A stretch of DNA of 64,000 bases from Thermocatellispora tengchongensis (GTDB lineage Bacteria; Actinomycetota; Actinomycetes; Streptosporangiales; Streptosporangiaceae), in contig NZ_JACHGN010000020.1 in the NCBI RefSeq assembly GCF_014202315.1, forward strand, positions 155,391 to 219,390, read 5' to 3'. Position numbers and translations under genes: made by a program. How positions within the stretch are numbered: the stretch's first letter is position 1; every line of letters starts with the position of its first letter. Shown in pieces: positions 1 to 10,221 of this stretch. The notes below the pieces were generated by a model that saw nothing but the letters and a program-made list of their open reading frames with translations, did no database searches and had not been told where the DNA came from.

Positions 1-290
1 TCGGCGACGCACAGGAGCGTGGAACGCAGCAGCGGGAGCACCTGGGCGAGCGGGTGGGCGGCCCGTATCTCCAGAACCGTCTTGGGATCGACCAGGCTCA
101 GCGACTGCTGCCGGTCGGGGTCGAGCCCGGCGCGCAGGCACCGCAACCAGGACTCGGAGACCACGGACCGGGGGACCGCGGGCGCCCGGTCCCCGCTGAG
201 GACGGCGTGCCGGACCTCGGCCAGGAGGGGGGCGAAACCCGCGGTGTCGGTCGCGATCTGGGTGGTGGACAACTGCTGGCCGGCGTCCAT
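1..290 (-). CDS. N-terminal fragment of GAF/AcoR-type transcriptional regulator (partial)
   Basis: The first 96 codons of a protein that runs leftward off the window. The ATG at 288-290 has GGAGG five bases upstream, so the start is well supported. Residues 42-58 (SVVSESWLRCLRAGLDP) resemble the conserved N-terminal segment of GAF-domain regulators of the AcoR type, where an S-x-SW-R-C/S-x-x-AG-x-DP motif precedes the GAF domain. The effector-binding and DNA-binding parts are outside the window, so target and ligand cannot be named. The family call rests on this short motif only. Confidence 0.55.
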   Translation of the reverse strand, partial: MDAGQQLSTTQIATDTAGFAPLLAEVRHAVLSGDRAPAVPRSVVSESWLRCLRAGLDPDRQQSLSLVDPKTVLEIRAAHPLAQVLPLLRSTLLCVA

Positions 291-476
291 CGGCACCTCC
301 CCACGTGAATACGGTCGAAGCAGGGCGCGCGCGCCCGATCAGTCGATGATGGATGCCCGTAACGTCCCGGACAAGGCATCGCAACTCCGATGCAACCCTT
401 ACGGGCTTACCCAACTGCCATGACCGTTACCGTCAGGGGCGGATCGGACTGGGCGCCGGCTCTCGGCGGGAGGGGA
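291..476. other. Intergenic gap, probable promoter of the truncated regulator
   Basis: Non-coding stretch between the starts of the partial regulator and the 3' end of the LacI-type gene. It carries the GGAGG ribosome site at 296-300 for the leftward gene. I see no convincing hairpin, repeat or operator. The leftward promoter should lie here but no clear -35/-10 pair is visible. Confidence 0.4.
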
Positions 477-1532
477 TCAGGCGGATGCGCGGACGACCAG
501 GGCGGGCTCGAAGATGACCGAGGTCGGCGGGCGCCCCGGCTGGTCGATGTGCTCCAGCAGGAGGCGGGCCATCTCGGCGGCCATGTCCTCCACCGGATGG
601 CGGACCGTGGTGAGCGGAGGGCGGCAGGCCGTCGCGGCGCTGCTGTCGTCGAAGCCGACCACGGCGACGTCGCCCGGCACCGCCCGGCCGTGGTGCCGCA
701 GCACCAGCAGGGCCCCCTGGGCCATCAGATCGTTGGCCACGAAGACGCCGTCGAGATCGGGATGCTCGGCCAGCAGGCGCTCCATGGCCGCCTCGCCGCT
801 GTGGTAGGTGAAGCCGCCCTCGGCGCAGGGGATGTACGGGTGGCCGTGCGCGGCCATCGCGTCCTGGAAACCGGCCAGGCGGGCCTGGCTGGCGGGCACG
901 TCCAGCGGGCCGGAGATCGTCGCGATCCTGCGGCGCCCCTGGGCGACGAGGTGGTCGGCGGCCAGCTTCGCGCCGGCTCGGTGATCGACGTCCACGTAGC
1001 TGATCGGGATCGCCCGCGCGGGCCTGGCGAACAGCACGGCCGGCAGTTTCGCCTCGGCGAGGAGCGCCGGGAGCGGGTCCTCGGCGTGGGTCGAGACCAG
1101 GAGCGCGCCGTCGGCGTCGCCCTGCCGCAGGTAGGTGAGCACCTGCGCCCGGGTCTCGGCGGTCTCGGCGAACATCAGGACCGGATGGATGCCCCGGGGA
1201 CGCAGGAAGCCCACGATGCCGCCGGCGACCCGGCCGAAGAAGGGGTCGGTGAACACCTGGCTGGGGAAGGGATCGTCCTGGCTCCCGCCGCCCGCGCCGG
1301 AGACGACCAGGGCGACGGTCCCGGTGCGGCGCGTGACCAGTGAGCGGGCCGCCCGGTTGGGGACGTAGCCGGTGGCGGCGATGGCCCGCCTGACCGTCTC
1401 CTGGATCGCGGGATCCACGTTGCGGATGCCGTTGATCACCCGGGAGACGGTGGCGCGGGAGACCCCCGCCGCCCGGGCCACGTCCTCCAGAGTGGGCGAT
1501 GATCCCGATGACGGCGGGAGACCTTGCCTCAT
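477..1532 (-). CDS. LacI-family transcriptional regulator
   Basis: A 351-residue LacI/GalR repressor. Residues ~14-33 form the helix-turn-helix (TLEDVARAAGVSRATVSRVI), followed by the hinge (YVPNRAARSL, ~56-65) and a periplasmic-binding-like sugar-sensor domain of normal length. I choose the ATG at 1530-1532 rather than an ATG six codons upstream because it gives the usual LacI N-terminus; a 14-bp palindrome lies 24 bp upstream. Because identical palindromes sit before the GH3 gene and between the two discoidin-protein genes, this protein is the natural candidate to bind them and to repress itself. The inducer is unknown; the neighbouring GH3, GH16-like and GH1 enzymes suggest a beta-glucan oligosaccharide. 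Confidence 0.9.
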   Translation of the reverse strand: MRQGLPPSSGSSPTLEDVARAAGVSRATVSRVINGIRNVDPAIQETVRRAIAATGYVPNRAARSLVTRRTGTVALVVSGAGGGSQDDPFPSQVFTDPFFGRVAGGIVGFLRPRGIHPVLMFAETAETRAQVLTYLRQGDADGALLVSTHAEDPLPALLAEAKLPAVLFARPARAIPISYVDVDHRAGAKLAADHLVAQGRRRIATISGPLDVPASQARLAGFQDAMAAHGHPYIPCAEGGFTYHSGEAAMERLLAEHPDLDGVFVANDLMAQGALLVLRHHGRAVPGDVAVVGFDDSSAATACRPPLTTVRHPVEDMAAEMARLLLEHIDQPGRPPTSVIFEPALVVRASA

Positions 1533-1555
1533 TGCGCCTTTATAGCACATCGACC

Positions 1556-1569
1556 GGAGAGCGCTCTCC
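1556..1569. promoter_or_regulatory. LacI-type operator, copy 1
   Basis: Perfect 14-bp palindrome GGAGAGCGCTCTCC with the CG-centred symmetry usual for LacI-family sites. It lies 24 bp upstream of the LacI start and 37 bases downstream of the GH3 transcription direction's stop, so it most likely serves autoregulation. The same 14 bases occur at 4721, 6938 and 7114. Confidence 0.8.
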
Positions 1570-1592
1570 CGCAGGTCGGCGCGCCGATCGCT

Positions 1593-4500
1593 TCACCCGC
1601 CGAGGCGTGTGGTGGCCCGCAGCGGCAGGTCGGCGGCCGAGCGGCCGGCGAGCACCGCGAAGACGCCCGGTTCGGTGCGCCAGGCGCCGTCCCCGGCCGA
1701 CCAGTGCTGGAAGGCCCGTGCCGGGAGGTCGAGCGCGACCTCGACGCTCTCGCCCGGCGCCGCGTCCGCCAGGGCGTATCCGGCCAGCCACCGCGTGGGG
1801 CGGGCGACGGCCGTGTCCGTCCGCGACAGGTAGACCTGGACGACCTCGCGCCCGGCGCGCCCGCCGGTGTTGCGCACCCGCACCCGGACCCGCAGCGGAG
1901 TGCCCGGCGCCGCCTCCCCGGGCACGGACAACCCCTCGTAGGACCAGGACGTGTAGCCCAGCCCGTGCCCGAACCAGTACGCGGGCGCCTCGGCCTCCCG
2001 CAGCCAGGCGCGGTAGCCGATGTCCAGCCCCTCGGCGTAGGCCAGCACGCCGTCCTCGGGGACGGTGGTGGCGAGCGCCCGCCCGCCCCAGGTGGTGGGC
2101 AGCCGGCCGCCGGGTTCGGCACGGCCGAACAGCACGTCGGCCAGCCCGTGCCCGGCCTCCTGCCCCGGAAACCAGCTCAGCAGCAGCGCGGGCACCTCCT
2201 CCCGCCACGGCAGCGTGACCGGGCCGCCCGAGTTGACGACCACGACCGTGGCCGGGTTGGCCGCCGCCACCGCCCGGACGAGCTCGTCCTGACGGCCCGG
2301 CAGGTCCAGGCTCTCCCGGTCCACGCCCTCGCTCTCGACCGCGCCGGTGGTGCCCACCACGACGACGGCCACGTCGCAGGAGCGCGCGAGCTCGACCGCG
2401 GCGGCCAGTTCCACCTCCTCGCCGCGCCGGGGCGGGTCGGCGGCCAGGATCGAGGCCACACCGGTGCCCGGGGCGAGCCGCCGCCGGAAGACGAGCTCCA
2501 CGTCCCGGCCCGCGGCCATCTCCAGACGGGCGCGCCGATACGGCGGGGACAGGTGCACCGTGGCGGGGTCGTCGGTGTCCCGCTCCACCTCCTCATCGAC
2601 CAGGACACGGCCGCCGGCCTCCAGGGTGAGGCGCCCCCATCCGGCGACGGCCACGTCCCATGGGCCATCGGCGTCCGGGCGCAGGACCGCCCGGATCTCC
2701 ACGACGGCGGCGCGGGCCACCCGGGCCGGCTCCAGGATGCGGCCGGTCAGCCGGTGCTCGGCGTGCACCTCCGCACCGGCGGCGTCCAGCAGCCGGACCA
2801 GCACCCCCGGCTCGCCGGTGCGGGGGTCGCGCGCGTTGCCGGTGCCCAGCGGGGTGGGATGGTCGCCGGCGTGGACACCGGGGGAGTGGAGCACCTCCGC
2901 CGCGCCGGAGAGCGCCTCCCGGACCCCGTCGAGCGGGGACACGACGCGGACCGGGTACACGCCCGCGCTCCCGCCGCCCTGGATCCGGGCGGTGGCCGCG
3001 TTCGGCCCGAGCACGGCGACCCTGCGCAGCCGCGCCGGGTCCAGAGGGAGCAGCATGCCCTCGTTGCGCAGCAGCACCGTCCCGGCGGCGACGGCCCGGC
3101 GCAACAGCGCACGCGCGGCGTCATGACCGTCGCCGTCCAATGGGCCGGCACACGCAGCCGCCCCGCCGACCCCGGCGACTGGCGTGGGCCCTGCGGCAGG
3201 CGCAGGCGCAGGCGCAGGTGCGGCGTCATGACCGTCGCCGTCCAATGGGCCGGCACACGCAGCCGCCCCGCCGACCTCGTCGACTGGCGTGGGCCCTGCG
3301 GCAGGCGCAGGCGCAGGTGCGGCGTCATGACCGTCGCCGTCCAACGGGCCGGCACACGCAGCCGCCCCGCCGACCCCGGCGACTGGCGTGGGCCCTGCGG
3401 CAGGCGCAGGTGCGGGTTGGGTGGGGGGTATGGAGTGGGTTGGTGCGTCTTGGGTTGGGGGTGTGGCTTGGGTGGCTCGTGCCGCTTGGGTTGATGGTGC
3501 GGGTTTGGTCGACGGTGCCGGTTGGGTGGGGGGTGCCGGTTGTGCCGGTGCCCGTTGGGTCAGTGGTGCCGGTTGGGTCTGTCGTGCCGCTTGGGTCGGG
3601 GTCGCTGGCTGGGCCGCAGGCGCGGGCTCGGCCCCAGCCACAGGCACGGGCTCGGCCGCAGGCACGGGCTCGGCCGTAAGGGCGAAGCCGAGCGCTGGTA
3701 CGGCCGGTCCGGCCGGTGCCGTTGGTGCCGCCGGTGCCGTCGCTGCGGTCGGTGCGGTCGCTGCCGCCGCTGCCTCCGGTACGCCCGGAGCGGGCGGACC
3801 GGGGGAGTGGGCGGGGCCGTCGGGGTTGGGGGCGTCGCCGGTGAGGTCCAGTGCGCCGACCCGGGCGGCCAGCCGGAGCAGGCGGCGGACCTTGTCGTCG
3901 ATGGCGGCCTCCGGCACCTCGCCCGCGCGCACCGCGGCGACCAGTGCCTCCCCCCAGGGGCCGTGCGGGCCGGGCATGGCCAGGTCCTGCCCGGCCCGGG
4001 CGGCCGGGCCGGTGGAGCGCACGCCTCCCCAGTCCGACACCACGACCCCGTCGAAGCCCCACTCTCCCTTCAGCGGCTCGGTCAGCAGCGGGCTCTGCGA
4101 CATCGTGGTCCCGTTCACCGCGTTGTAGGCCGACATGACGACCCAGACGCCCGCTTCCACCGCGGCCTCGAAGGGCGCGAGGTACACCTCGCGCAGGGTC
4201 CGTTCGTCGATGCGGACGTCGAGCGTGAGGCGTTCGGTCTCGGAGTCGTTGGCGACGTAGTGCTTGGCGGTGGCCGCCACCCCGCCCGCCTGGACGCCGC
4301 GGATGAGCGCGGCGCCGATCCGGCCGGTCAGCAGCGGGTCCTCGGAGAAGCACTCGAAGTGGCGCCCGCCGAGCGGCGAGCGGTGCAGGTTGAGCGTCGG
4401 GGCGAGCACGACGTGGACGTTCTTGCGCCGCGCCTCGGCGGCGAGCAGTCCACCCAGCCTGCCGACGAGATCCTCGTCCCAGGTCGCGGCGAGCGCGGTC

Positions 4501-4700
4501 GCGGAGGGCAGGGTCAGCGAGGTGCTGCGCTCGTCCCAGCCCTCTCCGCGCACGCCGGCGGGGCCGTCGGAGGTCACCATGGCCGCCAGTCCGATGTCCG
4601 GCTCGGCGTGGGTGCGCCAGACCGTCGCTCCGGTGAGCAGCCTCACCTTTCGTTCCAGGTCCAGTTTCTCCACCAGGCGGTCGAGGTCGTCGGTACGCAA
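1593..4700 (-). CDS. GH3 beta-glucosidase with PA14-like insert and internal repeat array
   Basis: A 1035-residue family 3 glycoside hydrolase without a signal peptide. The N-terminal barrel holds KHYVAND and the nucleophile motif VVVSDWGG (Asp ~223). The C-terminal domain starts at RALLRRAVAAGTVLLRN (~530), contains a PA14-like sugar-binding insert (~640-760), the acid/base segment ESEGVDRESLDLPGRQ, and ends in an Fn3-like domain (REVVQVYLS). Between the two catalytic domains (~289-528) lies an unusual ~240-residue Pro/Ala/Thr/Gln-rich insert ending in three near-identical 33-35-residue repeats. I choose TTG at 4698-4700 with AAGGG six bases upstream; an in-frame TTG at 4736 falls inside the operator. 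Family members hydrolyse beta-linked glucosides or xylosides from the non-reducing end. A frame-preserving repeat suggests a tolerated linker. Confidence 0.88.
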   Translation of the reverse strand: MRTDDLDRLVEKLDLERKVRLLTGATVWRTHAEPDIGLAAMVTSDGPAGVRGEGWDERSTSLTLPSATALAATWDEDLVGRLGGLLAAEARRKNVHVVLAPTLNLHRSPLGGRHFECFSEDPLLTGRIGAALIRGVQAGGVAATAKHYVANDSETERLTLDVRIDERTLREVYLAPFEAAVEAGVWVVMSAYNAVNGTTMSQSPLLTEPLKGEWGFDGVVVSDWGGVRSTGPAARAGQDLAMPGPHGPWGEALVAAVRAGEVPEAAIDDKVRRLLRLAARVGALDLTGDAPNPDGPAHSPGPPAPGVPEAAAAATAPTAATAPAAPTAPAGPAVPALGFALTAEPVPAAEPVPVAGAEPAPAAQPATPTQAARQTQPAPLTQRAPAQPAPPTQPAPSTKPAPSTQAARATQATPPTQDAPTHSIPPTQPAPAPAAGPTPVAGVGGAAACAGPLDGDGHDAAPAPAPAAGPTPVDEVGGAAACAGPLDGDGHDAAPAPAPAPAAGPTPVAGVGGAAACAGPLDGDGHDAARALLRRAVAAGTVLLRNEGMLLPLDPARLRRVAVLGPNAATARIQGGGSAGVYPVRVVSPLDGVREALSGAAEVLHSPGVHAGDHPTPLGTGNARDPRTGEPGVLVRLLDAAGAEVHAEHRLTGRILEPARVARAAVVEIRAVLRPDADGPWDVAVAGWGRLTLEAGGRVLVDEEVERDTDDPATVHLSPPYRRARLEMAAGRDVELVFRRRLAPGTGVASILAADPPRRGEEVELAAAVELARSCDVAVVVVGTTGAVESEGVDRESLDLPGRQDELVRAVAAANPATVVVVNSGGPVTLPWREEVPALLLSWFPGQEAGHGLADVLFGRAEPGGRLPTTWGGRALATTVPEDGVLAYAEGLDIGYRAWLREAEAPAYWFGHGLGYTSWSYEGLSVPGEAAPGTPLRVRVRVRNTGGRAGREVVQVYLSRTDTAVARPTRWLAGYALADAAPGESVEVALDLPARAFQHWSAGDGAWRTEPGVFAVLAGRSAADLPLRATTRLGG
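3116..3415. repeat. Three in-frame tandem repeats (~99-105 bp) inside the GH3 gene
   Basis: Three head-to-tail copies encode the unit GPTPVAGVGGAAACAGPLDG followed by DGHDA, separated by Ala-Pro runs of different length. Copies differ by very few bases (for example GVGG versus DEVGG contexts). The last copy merges directly into the start of the GH3 C-terminal domain, so the array appears to have grown from the native inter-domain linker. Unit lengths are multiples of three, so the frame is kept. Confidence 0.85.
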
Positions 4701-4720
4701 GCGGGTTCCCTTCGATCGTT

Positions 4721-4734
4721 GGAGAGCGCTCTCC
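4721..4734. promoter_or_regulatory. LacI-type operator, copy 2 (before GH3)
   Basis: Palindrome GGAGAGCGCTCTCC, extended to 18 bp by flanking TT/AA. It occupies the short gap between the DUF305 gene and the GH3 start, 21 bp upstream of the chosen TTG, where a bound repressor would block an internal promoter or elongation into the GH3 gene. Confidence 0.8.
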
Positions 4735-4745
4735 AAGCGGCGTCG

Positions 4746-5438
4746 TCAGCCCAGCCGGAGGGCGTCGAGCAGGGCGCGCTGGGTGGTGCGGGACCGCTCG
4801 ACGGCGGCGGCCAGGGCCCTGGTGGCGGGGTCGGCGCCGGCGGCCTGTTCCGACCGGGCGACCGCGGCCGACCGGTCCAGGTGCTCGCGCAGGTGCCCGG
4901 CGAAGAGCCGGTCGAAGGCGGGGCCCGTGGCCGCCTTCAGCTCGGCCAGGCCGGCGGCGGTGACCATCCCCGGCATGTCGTGCCCCTCGTGCTCGCCGGA
5001 CGGGGGCAGGCCGGTGCGGCCCAGTGCCTCCCTCAGGCGCGCGAGCTCGGCCAGGTGGGCGTGCCGGAACCGGGCGGCCAGCCGCCGTACGGCCGGATCG
5101 TGCCCGCGCCCGGCACCCAGGTCGAGCAGGGGCAGCACCCGTTCGTCCATCGGGATCATGAGCTGGAGCCACGCGACGTCGGTGGCGTTGAAGCCGCCCG
5201 GCGCCGTGGCGGGAGCGGCGGTCGCGGTGGGGGACCCGTGCCGAGCGCCCGGCCCGGCCGGGGCCGTCCGGGCGGCACAGCCGGAGCCCAGCCCGATCAC
5301 CAGGGCGATCACCAGGCCGGACGTGAGGAGCACGGCGAGCGCCGTGCGGGGGTGTCCCGCCGTCGCCCTGTCCGGGACCGCGGCGGTCTTCCCCGCGCCG
5401 CCGGGGATGTGGCGCCGGTCGCTGTCGGCTTCTCCCAT
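4746..5438 (-). CDS. DUF305 membrane-anchored protein
   Basis: A 230-residue protein starting at the ATG at 5436-5438, which has GGAGAAAGG four bases upstream; a longer reading frame upstream lacks such a site. A hydrophobic segment (ALAVLLTSGLVIALVIGLG, ~32-50) ends in GSGCAA, so it is either lipid-anchored or single-pass. The remainder matches DUF305: FNATDVAWLQLMIPMDERVL, a HAHLAEL helix, a Met/His-rich HEGHDMPGM stretch, and a second four-helix repeat with HLREHLDRS. The Met/His pattern suggests metal, possibly copper, binding as proposed for the family, but no biochemical role is established. It sits in line with the GH3 gene, 45 bp upstream of it. Confidence 0.75.
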   Translation of the reverse strand: MGEADSDRRHIPGGAGKTAAVPDRATAGHPRTALAVLLTSGLVIALVIGLGSGCAARTAPAGPGARHGSPTATAAPATAPGGFNATDVAWLQLMIPMDERVLPLLDLGAGRGHDPAVRRLAARFRHAHLAELARLREALGRTGLPPSGEHEGHDMPGMVTAAGLAELKAATGPAFDRLFAGHLREHLDRSAAVARSEQAAGADPATRALAAAVERSRTTQRALLDALRLG

Positions 5439-5531
5439 GGGGCCTTTCTCCGCAGGTGAGCGCGATGCCCGGCCCGGCCGGCGGGTTCCGGCGCGGGTGC
5501 CGGGCATCGCGGGGTCAGGACGAGCCGGAGG

Positions 5532-6890
5532 TCAGGGCAGCTCGAAGTCCTCGGTGAGGGCGGCGCCGCGGTGCGGCTTGTACTGGTCGTAACCGCGAGG
5601 GTCGCACTGGAGGCCGCCGTTGATGCAGTGGGTCACCAGCGCGTCGAGGATCGCGGGATCGTCCCAGGCGTTGAAGAAGTCGTAGTGCCAGGAGTAACCC
5701 CGGCCACTGGACAGCCGGGCCTGGGACAGGTCGCCGTCGGCCGGGAAGGCGATCTTGAATTCCAGCATCGGCACCGCCACCGGGTGGCTCGCCGGGCAGT
5801 AACCGGCCACGGGGTAGGACATGTGGCTCTTGTGGTCGGGGCTGTCGAGGCGGACGCCGTCCCAGCAGCTCGGCGCCTGGTAGCGGACGTTCACCTGGGT
5901 GCCCGCCGGGCACGTGCGCGGGATGTCCCAGCTACGGGAGATGTCCCCGCACTCGAAGCCCTCGACGGCCCCGGGGGAGTCGCGGAACTGCTCCAGGGTC
6001 GCCGTCGGGCTGCCCACGACGAAGCGCAGGCCCTGCGGGAAGGGCTGCACCCGCCAGTACTCCAGGATGCCGGACTTGTAGTAGATGACCTGAGGGCCGG
6101 TCGGCTGGATCAGCTCGTCGCCCTTGTAGAAGCTCGGGAACCAGTAGGCCGACCGGTCGTGCGGATTGGTGCAGGAGGTGCCGCCGGCGAGGAGCGACGA
6201 CGCGGTGCTGTTCGCGTCGGTCGTCCGGTTGCCGACGAAGGTGTGCATGTGGGAGGCGCCGGGCAGGCCCGGATAGACGATCGGGTCGTCGGGCCGGTTC
6301 GCCGTCACCGAGCAGTTGGCCTGGAACTCGTGGTGCGTCACCTCGTCGGTGAAGGTCGGCTTCGGCCTCGGCGTCGTCCCGGCGCCGCCGGTGCCGTAGA
6401 CCTGGAACTCCCACAGCGAGTAGCCGTAGCCGGTGGCGCGCGCGGTGCCGTACATGCGGACGTAGCGGCCGGTGCCGCTCACGTCGAGGGTCTGGACGCC
6501 GCCGGCGCCGGTCGTGGTGGAGTACACGCCGGTCCAGTTCGCGCCGTCCGCGGAGACCTGGATCGTGAAGGCGGTGGCGTACGCGCCCTCCCAGTCCAGG
6601 ACGACGCGGGAGATCGTGGCGGTGCCGCCGAGGTCGACCTGGAGCCACTGCGGGTCGGCGGCGGCGCTGGACCAGCGGGTGGCGCGGCTGCCGTCGAAGG
6701 CCGCTCCGGCGCCGTACGCCCCTCCTTCGACGGAGGAGGCGGTCGCGGGCCGGCCCTGGGAGAGCGGCGTGTCGGCCGCGGCGACGGGGACGACGGTGGC
6801 CAGGACGGTCGCGATCAGCGCGGCGACGGTGGCCAGCGCGACGATCGCCGGCCGTGAGCGGAGCCTGACGGGACTTCGGGAGGAGTGCAT
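5532..6890 (-). CDS. Secreted discoidin (F5/8C)-DUF1996 protein
   Basis: A 452-residue exported protein. A Sec signal peptide (hydrophobic core ~15-38, cleavage near VAAADT) is followed by an F5/8 type C module (~42-165; PQWLQVDLGGTATISRVVLDW, GTGRYVRMYGTARATGYGYS) and a DUF1996 domain (~180-452; FQANCSVTANRPDDPIVYPG, SHMHTFVGN, SWHYDFFNAWDDP). Discoidin modules usually bind galactose- or fucose-containing glycans or cell-wall polymers. DUF1996 is common in fungal wall proteins and actinomycetes but has no proven activity; its conserved Cys and His residues suggest a disulfide-stabilised metal or sugar site. GGAGAG lies four bases before the ATG. It diverges from the 7178 gene across a region with two LacI operators. 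Confidence 0.85.
   Translation of the reverse strand: MHSSRSPVRLRSRPAIVALATVAALIATVLATVVPVAAADTPLSQGRPATASSVEGGAYGAGAAFDGSRATRWSSAAADPQWLQVDLGGTATISRVVLDWEGAYATAFTIQVSADGANWTGVYSTTTGAGGVQTLDVSGTGRYVRMYGTARATGYGYSLWEFQVYGTGGAGTTPRPKPTFTDEVTHHEFQANCSVTANRPDDPIVYPGLPGASHMHTFVGNRTTDANSTASSLLAGGTSCTNPHDRSAYWFPSFYKGDELIQPTGPQVIYYKSGILEYWRVQPFPQGLRFVVGSPTATLEQFRDSPGAVEGFECGDISRSWDIPRTCPAGTQVNVRYQAPSCWDGVRLDSPDHKSHMSYPVAGYCPASHPVAVPMLEFKIAFPADGDLSQARLSSGRGYSWHYDFFNAWDDPAILDALVTHCINGGLQCDPRGYDQYKPHRGAALTEDFELP
6393..6527 (-). repeat. Inverted copy of discoidin-module DNA (left arm)
   Basis: Reverse complement of this segment matches 7535-7669 almost base for base; over the last ~118 bp I count only two differences. 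It encodes the C-terminal half of the F5/8C module in the leftward gene. The near identity in DNA, not only protein, implies recent duplication or gene conversion. Confidence 0.85.
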
Positions 6891-6937
6891 GGGTCTCTCC
6901 TTCGACGGGGGGATCGCCGTGCGGGGACGACGGCGTA

Positions 6938-6951
6938 GGAGAGCGCTCTCC
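6938..6951. promoter_or_regulatory. LacI-type operator, copy 3 (divergent promoter)
   Basis: Palindrome GGAGAGCGCTCTCC 47 bp upstream of the leftward discoidin-DUF1996 start. With copy 4, 162 bp away, it brackets the divergent promoter region, which would permit looping by a tetrameric or paired LacI protein. Confidence 0.8.
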
Positions 6952-7113
6952 GAGAGCGTGACCCCTCGCGTACGCGGTTGTCAACCGGGGAAACCCGCCG
7001 ATCAGGGGCGGCAGCGGACACCCGATCCTGTTTCGGCCCTGTGAGCAGCAGGTTTCGAACCGGTGAAGAAACGGGTCTTGACGCCGTCCGACGCCCGGAG
7101 GACCCTCGGGTGC

Positions 7114-7127
7114 GGAGAGCGCTCTCC
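7114..7127. promoter_or_regulatory. LacI-type operator, copy 4 (divergent promoter)
   Basis: Palindrome GGAGAGCGCTCTCC, extended to 16 bp by flanking C/G, 50 bp upstream of the rightward GTG start at 7178. Its distance from that start mirrors copy 3 on the other side, so each gene seems to have its own operator. Confidence 0.8.
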
Positions 7128-7177
7128 GAATCCCCGCCGCCCCGCGCGGCGGACACCCCCCGCTTCCAGGAGAGGTC

Positions 7178-10183
<3,006 letters not shown>

Positions 10184-10221
10184 AGCCTCCGCATGTCACC
10201 CTGCGACAGAAGTGGACGACC

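Noticed and set aside
3116..3415. Regular repeats resembling a CRISPR array
   Set aside because: Units are contiguous, without unique spacers, and encode protein in the GH3 frame. No cas genes nearby.
1524..3494. Rightward 656-codon frame across LacI and GH3 genes
   Set aside because: Mirror of the leftward GH3 coding sequence; low-complexity product without domains.
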